A DNA stretch of 64,000 nucleotides. Origin: Collinsella aerofaciens (GTDB taxonomy: Bacteria > Actinomycetota > Coriobacteriia > Coriobacteriales > Coriobacteriaceae). The notes under the pieces are model-generated. The model ran no database searches. It worked only from the letters and a program-made list of their open reading frames with translations, and had not been told where the DNA came from. The stretch is taken from NCBI RefSeq assembly GCF_028209625.1, contig NZ_JAQLDU010000005.1, positions 1 to 64,000 on the forward strand. Direction: 5' to 3'. A program made the translations under genes and the position numbers. Of the stretch, positions 25,426 to 34,620 are shown one piece after another (within the stretch, counting starts at the first letter, position 1; the number at the start of each line of letters is the position of its first letter).

Positions 25426-25872
25426 CTAGAGCTCCAGGCGCTCCTCGCTGCCGTCGATATCACAGAAGCGCGCGGCAATGTTGCGGACCGAAAAGAAAGC
25501 AAGGCGGCCGTCGTTGGCACTCTCGTGTTCCTCGCCGATGCCCACCATGTGTTTAAAACCCGCTTGACGCACCTTGTCGCTCGCAACCGCGTCGTCCTCA
25601 AGTGCGGCCTCGCCGGTCAACACGATCCAACATTCCCCCGGCTTCCAGCCCGAGAGCTCAAACTTGGGATTCGCACTCAGCTCCGCCCACACATCCTTGT
25701 CGCGCGACGTGCAAAACCACAGCTTACCGTCATCGACCATGGCAAACGAAAACGGCCTCACGCGAGGCTGATGCCCGTCGGCCACATCGATCGTGGCCAG
25801 ATACCACGCCGGAATGCGCCTGAGATACGAACAGGCGCGCTCAAGCTGAGCCGTGCGGTCGTTGTCGGTCAT
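25426..25872 (-). CDS. pyridoxamine 5'-phosphate oxidase-like FMN-binding protein (paralogue)
   Basis: A 148-residue PNPOx-fold protein closely related to the next gene downstream: RIPAWYLATIDV, RVRPFSFAMVDDGKLWFCTS and KDVWAEL align directly. The pair is separated by 51 bases and probably co-transcribed. The function is unknown beyond likely flavin binding. Their place next to a riboflavin uptake operon is suggestive but not evidence of a shared role. Confidence 0.8.
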   Translation of the reverse strand: MTDNDRTAQLERACSYLRRIPAWYLATIDVADGHQPRVRPFSFAMVDDGKLWFCTSRDKDVWAELSANPKFELSGWKPGECWIVLTGEAALEDDAVASDKVRQAGFKHMVGIGEEHESANDGRLAFFSVRNIAARFCDIDGSEERLEL

Positions 25873-25902
25873 AGGGACCCCTTTCTTGCGCTCGAATCGC
25901 GC

Positions 25903-26703
25903 CTAAACAAGTTGAAGATTGATGACGATGACGCAGATGAGCAGCAACGCCGTCACCACCGCCGCCAACGCATCGCCGCGGCCAAATGCAAGCGTATGCA
26001 GACGTGTGCGACCCTGCTCGCCGTGATAGCAACGGGCATCCATGGCGGCAGACAACGTCTCGGCATGACGGAACACGCCCGTGAACAGTGGAATCGCCAC
26101 ACTGCCGAGCATACGCACGCCGCCGAGCGGACCGCCCGTCACGCGTGCACCGCGGCTTGCCTGCGCATCGGCCGTCTGCTTCATCTCGGTGGCAAACTGC
26201 GGCATAAAGCGCAGCGCGATACCCATGATCATGCCGAGCTCGTGCGCCGGAAGCCCCACGCGTGCAAACGGTGCGAGCAGGCGCTCAAAGCCCGCGGTGA
26301 GGTCGAGCGTCGGCGTGGTGAGCGTAATGGCGCTCATGCCGGCCATCATCAGGGTCAGGCGGCACGCCATAAAGGCGGCAGAACGCAATGAGCCCTCGCT
26401 TATCTGCAGAAAGCCAAGCTGCCACAGGATGCGCCCATTCTGATCGGTAAACAAGTTGAGCACCGCGACCACGACGACGATTGCCAGCAGCGGCGCCATC
26501 GACGACAGAACGCGACGAACCGGCACCCGGGACACGGCATAGATCAGCACAACGATAATTGCGACCGGTGCCAGTCCGCGGAAGCCACTGACCGTGAGCG
26601 TCGTAATCAGAAACACAAAACCCAAGAGCAACTTGGTTCGCGGGTCCAGACGGTGGATTGCACTATCGCCGGGATAGTAGCTGCCAAACGAAAACGCCTC
26701 CAT
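25903..26703 (-). CDS. ecfT: ECF transporter transmembrane component EcfT
   Basis: A 266-residue membrane scaffold of the energy-coupling-factor transporter. It starts with the family segment SAIHRLDPRTKLLLGF, has five or six hydrophobic helices, and carries the coupling-helix motifs SRGARVTGG and DARCYHGEQGRTR, which resemble the two Ala-Arg-Gly type motifs that contact the ATPases. The ATG at 26703 overlaps the stop of the ATPase gene (ATGA-type junction) and has GAGGAGG upstream; a TTG two codons earlier is too close to it. Confidence 0.92.
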   Translation of the reverse strand: MEAFSFGSYYPGDSAIHRLDPRTKLLLGFVFLITTLTVSGFRGLAPVAIIVVLIYAVSRVPVRRVLSSMAPLLAIVVVVAVLNLFTDQNGRILWQLGFLQISEGSLRSAAFMACRLTLMMAGMSAITLTTPTLDLTAGFERLLAPFARVGLPAHELGMIMGIALRFMPQFATEMKQTADAQASRGARVTGGPLGGVRMLGSVAIPLFTGVFRHAETLSAAMDARCYHGEQGRTRLHTLAFGRGDALAAVVTALLLICVIVINLQLV

Positions 26704-28607
26704 CAGCAACCCTCCTCTCGCGCGACCGTTTCGGATTTGGCCTTGTCCGAGACGTTAGAAGAACCGCCTGAGCGACCGATCGGCAAATCTGCCAACTCGT
26801 CGGCCAACGACTCAACCGTATAGAGCCCGCCGCAACGCAGCGGCACGCCCGCCTCCGCGAGCGCCAACGCCATGCGCTGGGCAGCGGGGACACCCAAGCC
26901 GATTGATTTAAGCTCATCGGCATGTGCAAACACCTGCGCGGGGATTCCCTCGGCAAACACCGCACCTTCGTTCATCACGACGATGCGGTCGCAGCAGTTG
27001 GCCAGGTCATCCATACTATGCGAAACCATGACAACGGTCAGGCCATCGCGGTGAAGTCGATCGATAAGCTCAAGGAAATCCCTGCGCGCAGCCGGATCGA
27101 GCCCCGCCATGGGTTCATCGAGCACCAGGACTTCGGGCTCCATGGCGAGCACACCGGCGAATGCCACACGCCGTTGCTGACCGCCCGAAAGCTCAAAGGG
27201 ACTCTTGTCGCCGACCGTGGAAAGGTCGAGGCCCACGCGCGAGAGCGACGACTCGACGCGACGGTCGACTTCATCTTGCGGCAAGCCAAGGTTGTGCGGG
27301 CCAAACGCCACGTCCTGCGTCACGGTTTCGGCAAACAGCTGACGCTCGGGATATTGAAATACCACGCCGACCTTGGCCTTAACCGCAGCGGCGTCTTTCT
27401 TGTTTGATAGGTCGAGCCCCAGCGCGCGAACGGATCCCTCCTGGGGGCGAATCAAACCGTTGAGATGCTGGACCAGCGTCGACTTACCCGAACCGGTATG
27501 ACCTGCCAAGCCCAGGAACTCGCCGCGACGCACCGTCAGCGATACATCGCGCAGCGCCCACGGGCTGCTGGGGTCGTTTCCCCAGAGAGCCTGTTTGCTC
27601 GATTTGCCCGCAGCGACCGAGCGCTTATGCCAGCGGCGGCGCTCGCGCGGACTGAGCGAATAACTGTACGAAACATGGGATAGCTCGATGACGGGCTCCG
27701 ACGTGTTGCCCTCGTTGTCTACCGGAACAGTGCCGTCAGCGATTTCCAACTGGGATGCGGAAGGCTGCCCCGCAGTGCCTGCCCCGCTCCGCTCGGTATA
27801 GGCCTGCGCAACCTCGGCAACCATATCCGCCTCGCGCACCTGCGCGCAAACGGGTACGCCCTTCGCACGAAGTGCCATGCCCAAACGGCACGACTCCGGC
27901 ATGTCCAGGTTGAGCTGCGCAAGTTCGTCCGCCCGCGTCAAGATTTCCTCGGGCGTACCGAGCATGGCAACGCGCCCCGCCTGAAACACCGCGACTCGAT
28001 CGGCCTCGGCGGCCTCTTCCATAAAGTGCGTAATCATCACGATGGTCATGCCGCGAGCGTGCAACGCGCGGCAAGCCTTCATGAGGCCCTTGCGTCCACG
28101 CGGATCGAGCATCGAGGAAGCCTCGTCCAATATGAGCACGCGCGGTTCCATGGCAAGCACGCCGGCAAGCGCCACGCGCTGCTTTTGGCCACCCGAGAGC
28201 GCATGGGTCTCGTGGCGCTCAAAGCCCACCAGGCCCACGGCCTTCAGCACATCTCGCACACGCTGCGCGATCTGGGCCGATGGCACGCCCAAGTTTTCGG
28301 GACCAAAGGCAACATCGTCCTCGACAAGCGTCGCCACCAGCTGATCATCCGGGTTCTGGAACACCATGCCCGCAGTCGAGCGGATGTCGTAGACCAGCTC
28401 GGGATCGGACGCGTCCATGCCGTTGACGCGCACCGTTCCCGTATCGGGCTGCAGCAGCGCGTTCAAATGCTTGGCGAACGTCGACTTGCCCGACCCGTTT
28501 CCGCCGAGGATGCAGAAAAACTCGCCATCCTCGATGTTCAGATCGATGCCGTCGAGTGCCGGTGTGGCACCGTCATAGCTAAAGGAAACGCCCCGACACT
28601 CAATCAT
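26703..28607 (-). CDS. ecfA: ECF transporter ATPase, EcfA1-EcfA2 fusion
   Basis: A 634-residue protein with two complete ABC ATPase domains that are separate genes in most bacteria. Domain 1 (about 1-240) has Walker A GGNGSGKST at 35-43, LSGGQKQR and Walker B VLILDEASS; domain 2 (about 300-600) has GHTGSGKST, LSGGQQRR and VLVLDEPMAG. A low-complexity linker of about 60 residues joins them. The C-terminal tail is Ser-rich. It overlaps ribU (ATGA) upstream and ecfT downstream, so the three are co-translated. Confidence 0.94.
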   Translation of the reverse strand: MIECRGVSFSYDGATPALDGIDLNIEDGEFFCILGGNGSGKSTFAKHLNALLQPDTGTVRVNGMDASDPELVYDIRSTAGMVFQNPDDQLVATLVEDDVAFGPENLGVPSAQIAQRVRDVLKAVGLVGFERHETHALSGGQKQRVALAGVLAMEPRVLILDEASSMLDPRGRKGLMKACRALHARGMTIVMITHFMEEAAEADRVAVFQAGRVAMLGTPEEILTRADELAQLNLDMPESCRLGMALRAKGVPVCAQVREADMVAEVAQAYTERSGAGTAGQPSASQLEIADGTVPVDNEGNTSEPVIELSHVSYSYSLSPRERRRWHKRSVAAGKSSKQALWGNDPSSPWALRDVSLTVRRGEFLGLAGHTGSGKSTLVQHLNGLIRPQEGSVRALGLDLSNKKDAAAVKAKVGVVFQYPERQLFAETVTQDVAFGPHNLGLPQDEVDRRVESSLSRVGLDLSTVGDKSPFELSGGQQRRVAFAGVLAMEPEVLVLDEPMAGLDPAARRDFLELIDRLHRDGLTVVMVSHSMDDLANCCDRIVVMNEGAVFAEGIPAQVFAHADELKSIGLGVPAAQRMALALAEAGVPLRCGGLYTVESLADELADLPIGRSGGSSNVSDKAKSETVAREEGC

Positions 28608-29194
28608 GCGCGGCCTTTGACCTGGTCCTTCTTGGGCGTAATGAGATTAGAGACCGCCTTGTACACCGCCAGCGTCAACACCGAGTTGAGCACGGTCTTG
28701 ATGAGGTTGAACGGCAGCACGGCAGGAATCATAAGCGGGGCGATCACATCGACCGAGCCATACCAGAACCATACGCCAATGGTAAGGTTTGCGACCATAG
28801 ACAACGCCGTAGCGGCAATGACACCGAACACTAGGCCAATCACGGCACCCTTATAGGTATGCATCTTCTGGTACACGATAGCCGCGGGCAGAATGTAGCC
28901 CAGCGTAGCAACCAGGTTCATAAGTGCGCCGACCCAATCGCCCGTGGTAAGCGCATGGATAACAATCGCCATAGCGGCAACAGCAGTACCGGCGCCAGGA
29001 CCATACGCAAAACCGCACACCATCGCCGGCACCAGCGACGGGTCATACGTCAAAAACGGCGCCGAAGGAAGGATAGGCAGCTGCACGTACATAAACAGGG
29101 CGCCCAAGGCACACATCAGCGCCATGGTAACGAGCTGTTTGGTGCTCCACCTATTCGTGTTCTCAAAATGGATATGCTGCGACTGTTCAGACAT
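28604..29194 (-). CDS. ribU: riboflavin ECF transporter S component
   Basis: A 196-residue membrane protein with six hydrophobic segments, typical of ECF S components that bind the vitamin. The N-terminal helix segment ALMCALGALFMYVQLPI and the following PSLVPAMVCGFAYGP resemble RibU. The riboflavin assignment rests mainly on the FMN riboswitch directly upstream. The ATG at 29194 is chosen because AGGTGATC precedes it; an in-frame ATG seven codons earlier lies inside the riboswitch. Confidence 0.88.
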   Translation of the reverse strand: MSEQSQHIHFENTNRWSTKQLVTMALMCALGALFMYVQLPILPSAPFLTYDPSLVPAMVCGFAYGPGAGTAVAAMAIVIHALTTGDWVGALMNLVATLGYILPAAIVYQKMHTYKGAVIGLVFGVIAATALSMVANLTIGVWFWYGSVDVIAPLMIPAVLPFNLIKTVLNSVLTLAVYKAVSNLITPKKDQVKGRA

Positions 29195-29209
29195 AAGATC
29201 ACCTGCCTC

Positions 29210-29386
29210 TTTCATCCGGACTCTAACCGTTGGTACTGGGATCTCACCAGTTCAGCCGGTATGCGAACCAACGCACACACGGGTCGCGGACTCATCGGCA
29301 CGAACGCAGGCACCTCGCCTACGCCACGGCACCCCTTTGGCACCGCCCGATTTACCGCCAGTGGGGAATTCCACCCCGCCCTGAAA
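29210..29386 (-). ncRNA. FMN riboswitch (RFN element)
   Basis: On the minus strand the conserved blocks appear in order: GGGCGGGGTGGAATTCCCCA then CTGGCGGTAAA, AGTCCGCGACCC, GGTGAGATCCCAGTACC, and AGTCCGGATGAAAGAGG. The outer stem is TTTCA with TGAAA. The 3' end lies 16 bases before the ribU start and runs into its ribosome-binding region, so control of translation initiation by FMN is likely. It should repress ribU-ecfA-ecfT when FMN is plentiful. Confidence 0.95.
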
Positions 29387-29505
29387 CAGCACTTGCAAGT
29401 GTAGCACGAGCAGGTTTTCACGCAAGTATGCCGAGGGTAATTTATGGCGGGGGAAACGCTCTAGAAATGCAGCCGGGACAGAGCAGCGCGACAATAACGT
29501 ACCCG

Positions 29506-29638
29506 CCCATCCCAAAGTGCTGCGCTTTTCGCGGCAAAGCCGCGAAACAGCAAAAGGGAAAAGCCACCGCAACAACCACGTTCCCCATCCATCCCAAAGT
29601 AGCGCGCCTTTCGCGCAAAGCGCGAAACAGCGAAGGGG
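29506..29638. repeat. two diverged direct repeats with compensating hairpins
   Basis: Copies at 29506-29558 and 29588-29638 share TCCCAAAGT, a central hairpin and GCGAAACAGC-AA-GGG, with a period of about 82 bases. The hairpin is TTCGCGGC/GCCGCGAA in the first and TTTCGCGC/GCGCGAAA in the second, so both arms changed together. No open frame of interest is present. Confidence 0.8.
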
Positions 29639-29697
29639 ACACGTATCCCTATCGACCACGTCCTTCTCCGCCCGCCGACCTCAAGGCCGTAAACGCA

Positions 29698-29842
29698 GGG
29701 AATCCGGGGGCGTGACGGGGGCTTCCCTCCGGAACATTCCGCAGGACGCAAAGAGGCTCCGCAGCGCGAAGCGCGATGCGGAGCCTCTTTGCATGTCCGA
29801 GGACGTTCCGGAGAGAAGCCCCCGTCACGCCCCCGGATTCCC
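29698..29842. repeat. giant palindrome downstream of groEL
   Basis: Arms 29698-29735 and 29805-29842 are complementary over 38 bases with one mismatch (28 bp, mismatch, 9 bp). Inside, 29748-29763 pairs with 29777-29792 (16 bp perfect), closing on a short GCGC-rich loop. The palindrome begins 26 bases after the groEL stop. On the minus strand no long T-run follows. The total structure is 145 bases. Confidence 0.92.
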
Positions 29843-29868
29843 GGTGGGAGTTCTAGACCTTGTCGGCC

Positions 29869-31584
<1,716 letters not shown>

Positions 31585-31602
31585 TCAGAGATTCTGACGA
31601 GA

Positions 31603-31896
31603 CTAGGCCTCGACGACGGCGTAGATGTCGTCGGCGCGCATCAGCAGATACTTCTCGCCGTCGACCTTGACCTCGTTGCCGCCGAACTTACCGTAGATGA
31701 CAACGTCGCCGACCTGAACGTCCATAGGGATGCGCTCACCCTTGTCGTTGACCTTACCGGCGCCAACGGCAACGATGGTGCCGCGCTGCGGCTTCTCCTG
31801 AGCGTTGCTGGCGATGTACAGACCAGAAGCGGTCTTCTGCTCGGCCTCGTCGGGCTTGACCAGGACGCGATCTGCAAGCGGCTTCAAAGACGACAT
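31603..31896 (-). CDS. groES: co-chaperonin GroES
   Basis: A 97-residue lid subunit for GroEL. It shows LKPLADRVLVKPDEAEQKT, the mobile loop ASGLYIASNAQEKPQ, the GTIVAVG strand and a C-terminal LLMRADDIYAVVE. The ATG at 31896 follows a strong AAGGAGG; the frame extends 11 codons further. No CIRCE (TTAGCACTC-N9-GAGTGCTAA) and no HAIR motif was found in the 150 bases upstream, only an A/T-rich 8-bp hairpin, CAAAAAAT/ATTTTTTG, at 32007-32025. Confidence 0.97.
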   Translation of the reverse strand: MSSLKPLADRVLVKPDEAEQKTASGLYIASNAQEKPQRGTIVAVGAGKVNDKGERIPMDVQVGDVVIYGKFGGNEVKVDGEKYLLMRADDIYAVVEA

Positions 31897-32033
31897 GCTT
31901 GTTTCCTCCTTCGTGGGCCGCGCGGTCATGCCGCGCGGGTTAACCCTTTTTGTTTGCGTACGCGTTGAATGGTACCCACGAATGGCGGGTTATACAACAC
32001 GGAGTCAAAAAATCTTATTTTTTGGCACTTAGA

Positions 32034-32244
32034 TTTTCTGAATGCCGGGGGATAACTTAGCGATGCCTCCCGTGTGGCTCCGGAGGGGCGGGGCATAAGG
32101 TTTCCTGCTCGGGCAGTCCTGCTCGCACGAAGGCCACATTAAGTGGCCTTCGGCTCGTGCGGAACTCGCGATAAACCTTATGCCCCGCCCCTCCGGTCCG
32201 CCCCGGGAGCCAGGTTGACTAATTTGGCCCCGGCATTCAGAAAA
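32034..32244. repeat. giant nested palindrome upstream of groES
   Basis: Three nested inverted repeats share one centre: 32034-32050 with 32228-32244 (17 bp perfect), 32080-32103 with 32173-32196 (24 bp perfect), and CGAAGGCCAC (32128-32137) with GTGGCCTTCG (32143-32152). Short further pairings (CTCCCG with CGGGAG) lie between the first two. An alternative pairing CGCACGA/TCGTGCG competes with the central hairpin. It lies about 140 bases upstream of groES. Confidence 0.92.
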
Positions 32245-32319
32245 GTCAGTGCAGCAAAATGGCGATGTGGATGGCGACATGGGCATGGTTTTCGCCGCGC
32301 GCGGGTCCCCTGGGGAGCA

Positions 32320-32345
32320 CCGTGCATTTTTGGGAGTATTCAGCA
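32320..32345 (+). repeat. dispersed 26-base motif, copy 1
   Basis: It begins CCGTGCA, has a six-base variable part (TTTTTG), then GGAGTATTC and ends in GCA. It matches the inverted copy at 32532-32557 at 19 of 26 positions, the mismatches falling mainly in the variable part. Confidence 0.55.
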
Positions 32346-32527
32346 GACCAGGATGGCTGCATACGCGCCGGACACACCTTATTGGCCCCAAAGACGCCTT
32401 CGACCGGCGATTTGGGTCGGCAGACAGACCTCATCGAGACAAATAAACATGTCTCGCGTCGCACCGGACCCCAAAATGACGTTGATCTACGCAATGTTAG
32501 CCAACTGCAGCGGTACCGGAGGAACTT

Positions 32528-32558
32528 GCCGTGCAGAATACTCCGTTTTTTGCACGGC
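32528..32558 (-). repeat. dispersed 26-base motif, copy 2, inside a hairpin
   Basis: Read on the minus strand, 32557-32532 begins CCGTGCA, then AAAAAC, GGAGTATTC, and ends in GCA. The 8-bp arms GCCGTGCA and TGCACGGC turn it into a hairpin. Confidence 0.55.
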
Positions 32559-32814
32559 CCAGGCGGGGGTACATAAGGGCCAGAAAGAACATCCCACCCT
32601 TTTTATGCAATGTGCAATGGAAAGTATGCAAAACACCAAGGGACGGCATTGCTGATGTCCAAATTGAATACGCGGGGCAGCAGCGCCTCCACCCCACGAC
32701 CAAATCCAGTAGAACAGAGACGCTCATAGCGGGTCCCCACCGATATGCAAACGTGGCCCGAGCGCCGTCCCAAAATGAGCCGCCCGAGCCGCGCTTAACG
32801 ATACGGTGTGAGCA

Positions 32815-34452
32815 TCAGCGCTCGTAGATTAATTTACCTGCCAGGTAGGTGGCCTGGACCTTGGTGGCTTGCAGCTCTTGGGGGTTGATGGTGAGCGGGT
32901 TTTGGTCCAGGACTGCCAGGTCGGCGTATTTGCCGGGCTCCAGGCTGCCGAGGTTTTGCTCGTCGCCCGCTGCGTACGCGCTGCCAAGCGTGTAGCTGCG
33001 CAGGGCCGTTGCCGCGTCGATACGCTCGTTCGGCAGCCAGCCGCCCTCGGGCCAGTGGCTGCGGGGATCTTGGCGCGTGATAGCCGTGTAGAGCACGTTC
33101 ATGCTGGTAACGGCCGTGATGGGGCTGTCGGTACCGAAAGCTTGACGGATACCGCGCTGCTGATAAGTTGCGAACGGCCACATGATGCGGCTGCGTTCCA
33201 GGCCCAGGTCGCGCTCCGGGCCACCCGGGTCGAGCGTGATGTGGCAAGGCTGGCTCGAGGCAATGACGTTGAGCTTGCGCAGACGATCGATGTCCTGAGG
33301 CAGCAGATTCTCCAGGTGCTCAAGCGTATTGTGGCCGTGCTGGGGCAAGCCGTAGAGCTCTGCCGCCTCTTCAAAGATATCGAGCGCAGCATGGATGGCG
33401 CCGTCGCCGATAACGTGGATGCGCACGGTGTGGCCGCGCTCGGCTGCCGCCAGAACCAACTTGCGCATGCGCTCGACAGGAACCGTCAGGCGACCCTGAT
33501 CGCCCGGGAAGCGTGGATTGGTATAGGGATCAGTGAGGTATGCGGTATGCTCGCTCGACACGCCGTCGAAGAACTGTTTAAAGCCTGGCGCCGAGAGCAG
33601 CGCGTTGTTCGCGTAGCGGGTCTGGAGTTCTTCCAAGCGCGATTGGTCATCCAGCAGCGTGGGAAACAGATGGGCGCGGATGCCCAGCTTGCCGGCGGCC
33701 TGCAGCTTGTCGTAAACATCGTCGCGAATAAAGTCGCAGCCCGGCATGGGCATGAGCGACATATCGCAGATTGAGGTAATGCCTTGCTCGGCCATACGCT
33801 TCATCTGGTCGGCATACGCGCTCGCGATGCGGTCCTCGCCCAGCCACTCCAGGCAGCGCGGCAGCAGCTGCATGGCCGCAGCCTCGTGAGCGATACCCGT
33901 AAGCTCACCGTTTGAGTCTTTGTCGTAACTGCCACCCGCCGGAGGCTCGCTGTCGCGCGTAACGCCGAGCGCCTCGAGTGCGCGGCTGTTGAGCCACAGC
34001 GTGTGCCCGTCGCCCGAGTACATAACGCAGGGACGATCGGGAAATGCCGCATCGAGGGAGGCCTTGGTAGGGTGCTCGGGCGGATCCCAGCGGTAATCGC
34101 GCCAACCCTGGGTCACGACCCAGGCGTCATCTGGCAAGCCTTGGGAAAACTCGAGCGCATGCTGCACCAATGCTGCCTCGGACGTGCCCATATCCATGAG
34201 CATGTACGGCGAGGAGCCAACCGAAGTATGGAAGAAATGCAGGTGCGCATCGTGGAAACCGGGGCAGACAAACTGCTCGCCGTAATCGACCACCGGCGTG
34301 GCGGCAGGTGCGGCGTCAATCACGTCATAGGGCGCGCCGACTGCGACGATGCGATCGCCCGCGATGGCGATCGCCAACTCGCGGGTGGTATCGATGCCGT
34401 CTTGGGCAGTAAAAACGTTCTTGGAGCGGATAATCCGATCGATATGCTGCAT
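32815..34452 (-). CDS. amidohydrolase family protein (Amidohydro_3, YtcJ-like)
   Basis: A 545-residue metal-dependent hydrolase. The N-terminal beta-sandwich leads to the metal motif FHDAHLHFF, later TVRIHVIGDGAIHAALD and the C-terminal GTDSPIT aspartate site, in the order of the Amidohydro_3 group. Such enzymes hydrolyse N-acyl or formamide compounds; the substrate is unknown. Several ATGs cluster at 34464-34452; the one at 34452 is preferred because GGGG lies six bases before it. It is divergent from the M20 peptidase, 168 bases apart. Confidence 0.85.
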   Translation of the reverse strand: MQHIDRIIRSKNVFTAQDGIDTTRELAIAIAGDRIVAVGAPYDVIDAAPAATPVVDYGEQFVCPGFHDAHLHFFHTSVGSSPYMLMDMGTSEAALVQHALEFSQGLPDDAWVVTQGWRDYRWDPPEHPTKASLDAAFPDRPCVMYSGDGHTLWLNSRALEALGVTRDSEPPAGGSYDKDSNGELTGIAHEAAAMQLLPRCLEWLGEDRIASAYADQMKRMAEQGITSICDMSLMPMPGCDFIRDDVYDKLQAAGKLGIRAHLFPTLLDDQSRLEELQTRYANNALLSAPGFKQFFDGVSSEHTAYLTDPYTNPRFPGDQGRLTVPVERMRKLVLAAAERGHTVRIHVIGDGAIHAALDIFEEAAELYGLPQHGHNTLEHLENLLPQDIDRLRKLNVIASSQPCHITLDPGGPERDLGLERSRIMWPFATYQQRGIRQAFGTDSPITAVTSMNVLYTAITRQDPRSHWPEGGWLPNERIDAATALRSYTLGSAYAAGDEQNLGSLEPGKYADLAVLDQNPLTINPQELQATKVQATYLAGKLIYER

Positions 34453-34539
34453 GAGCATCCCCATCTCTGGCAGGTAATTCAACACCCCCGAGTGTACTCC
34501 CCCGCCCTTGCAACAAAACCCCAAGCGGCAAACGGCAAC

Positions 34540-34569
34540 TTTACCAGCCCTAGCGGCAGGTGGCATACT
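34540..34569 (+). promoter_or_regulatory. possible promoter of the M20 peptidase gene
   Basis: TTTACC (34540-34545) and CATACT (34564-34569) are separated by 18 bases, each matching four of six consensus positions, and lie about 50 bases before the ATG. Confidence 0.4.
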
Positions 34570-34620
34570 GGAGAGAGCCTGTACGATTTTGCGATCGAGC
34601 CAGCAAGGAGCAAATCGACC

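Larger units (their letters stand above)
32245..32814. other. long intergenic region without genes
   Basis: About 570 bases with no credible gene; open frames here have no ribosome-binding site, no recognisable domain and overlap each other. It holds a 26-base motif in two inverted copies (32320-32345 plus strand, 32532-32557 minus strand) and a hairpin, GCCGTGCA (32528-32535) with TGCACGGC (32551-32558). Nothing else is recognised. Confidence 0.5.

Noticed and set aside
31897-32033. CIRCE or HAIR operator upstream of groES
   Set aside because: I looked for TTAGCACTC-N9-GAGTGCTAA and CTTGAGT-N7-ACTCAAG; only a partial half-site (TTGGCACTT) and an A/T hairpin are present.
32143-32655. Plus-strand open frame of 170 codons
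   Set aside because: It begins inside the palindrome, overlaps other frames, and has no domain or ribosome-binding site.
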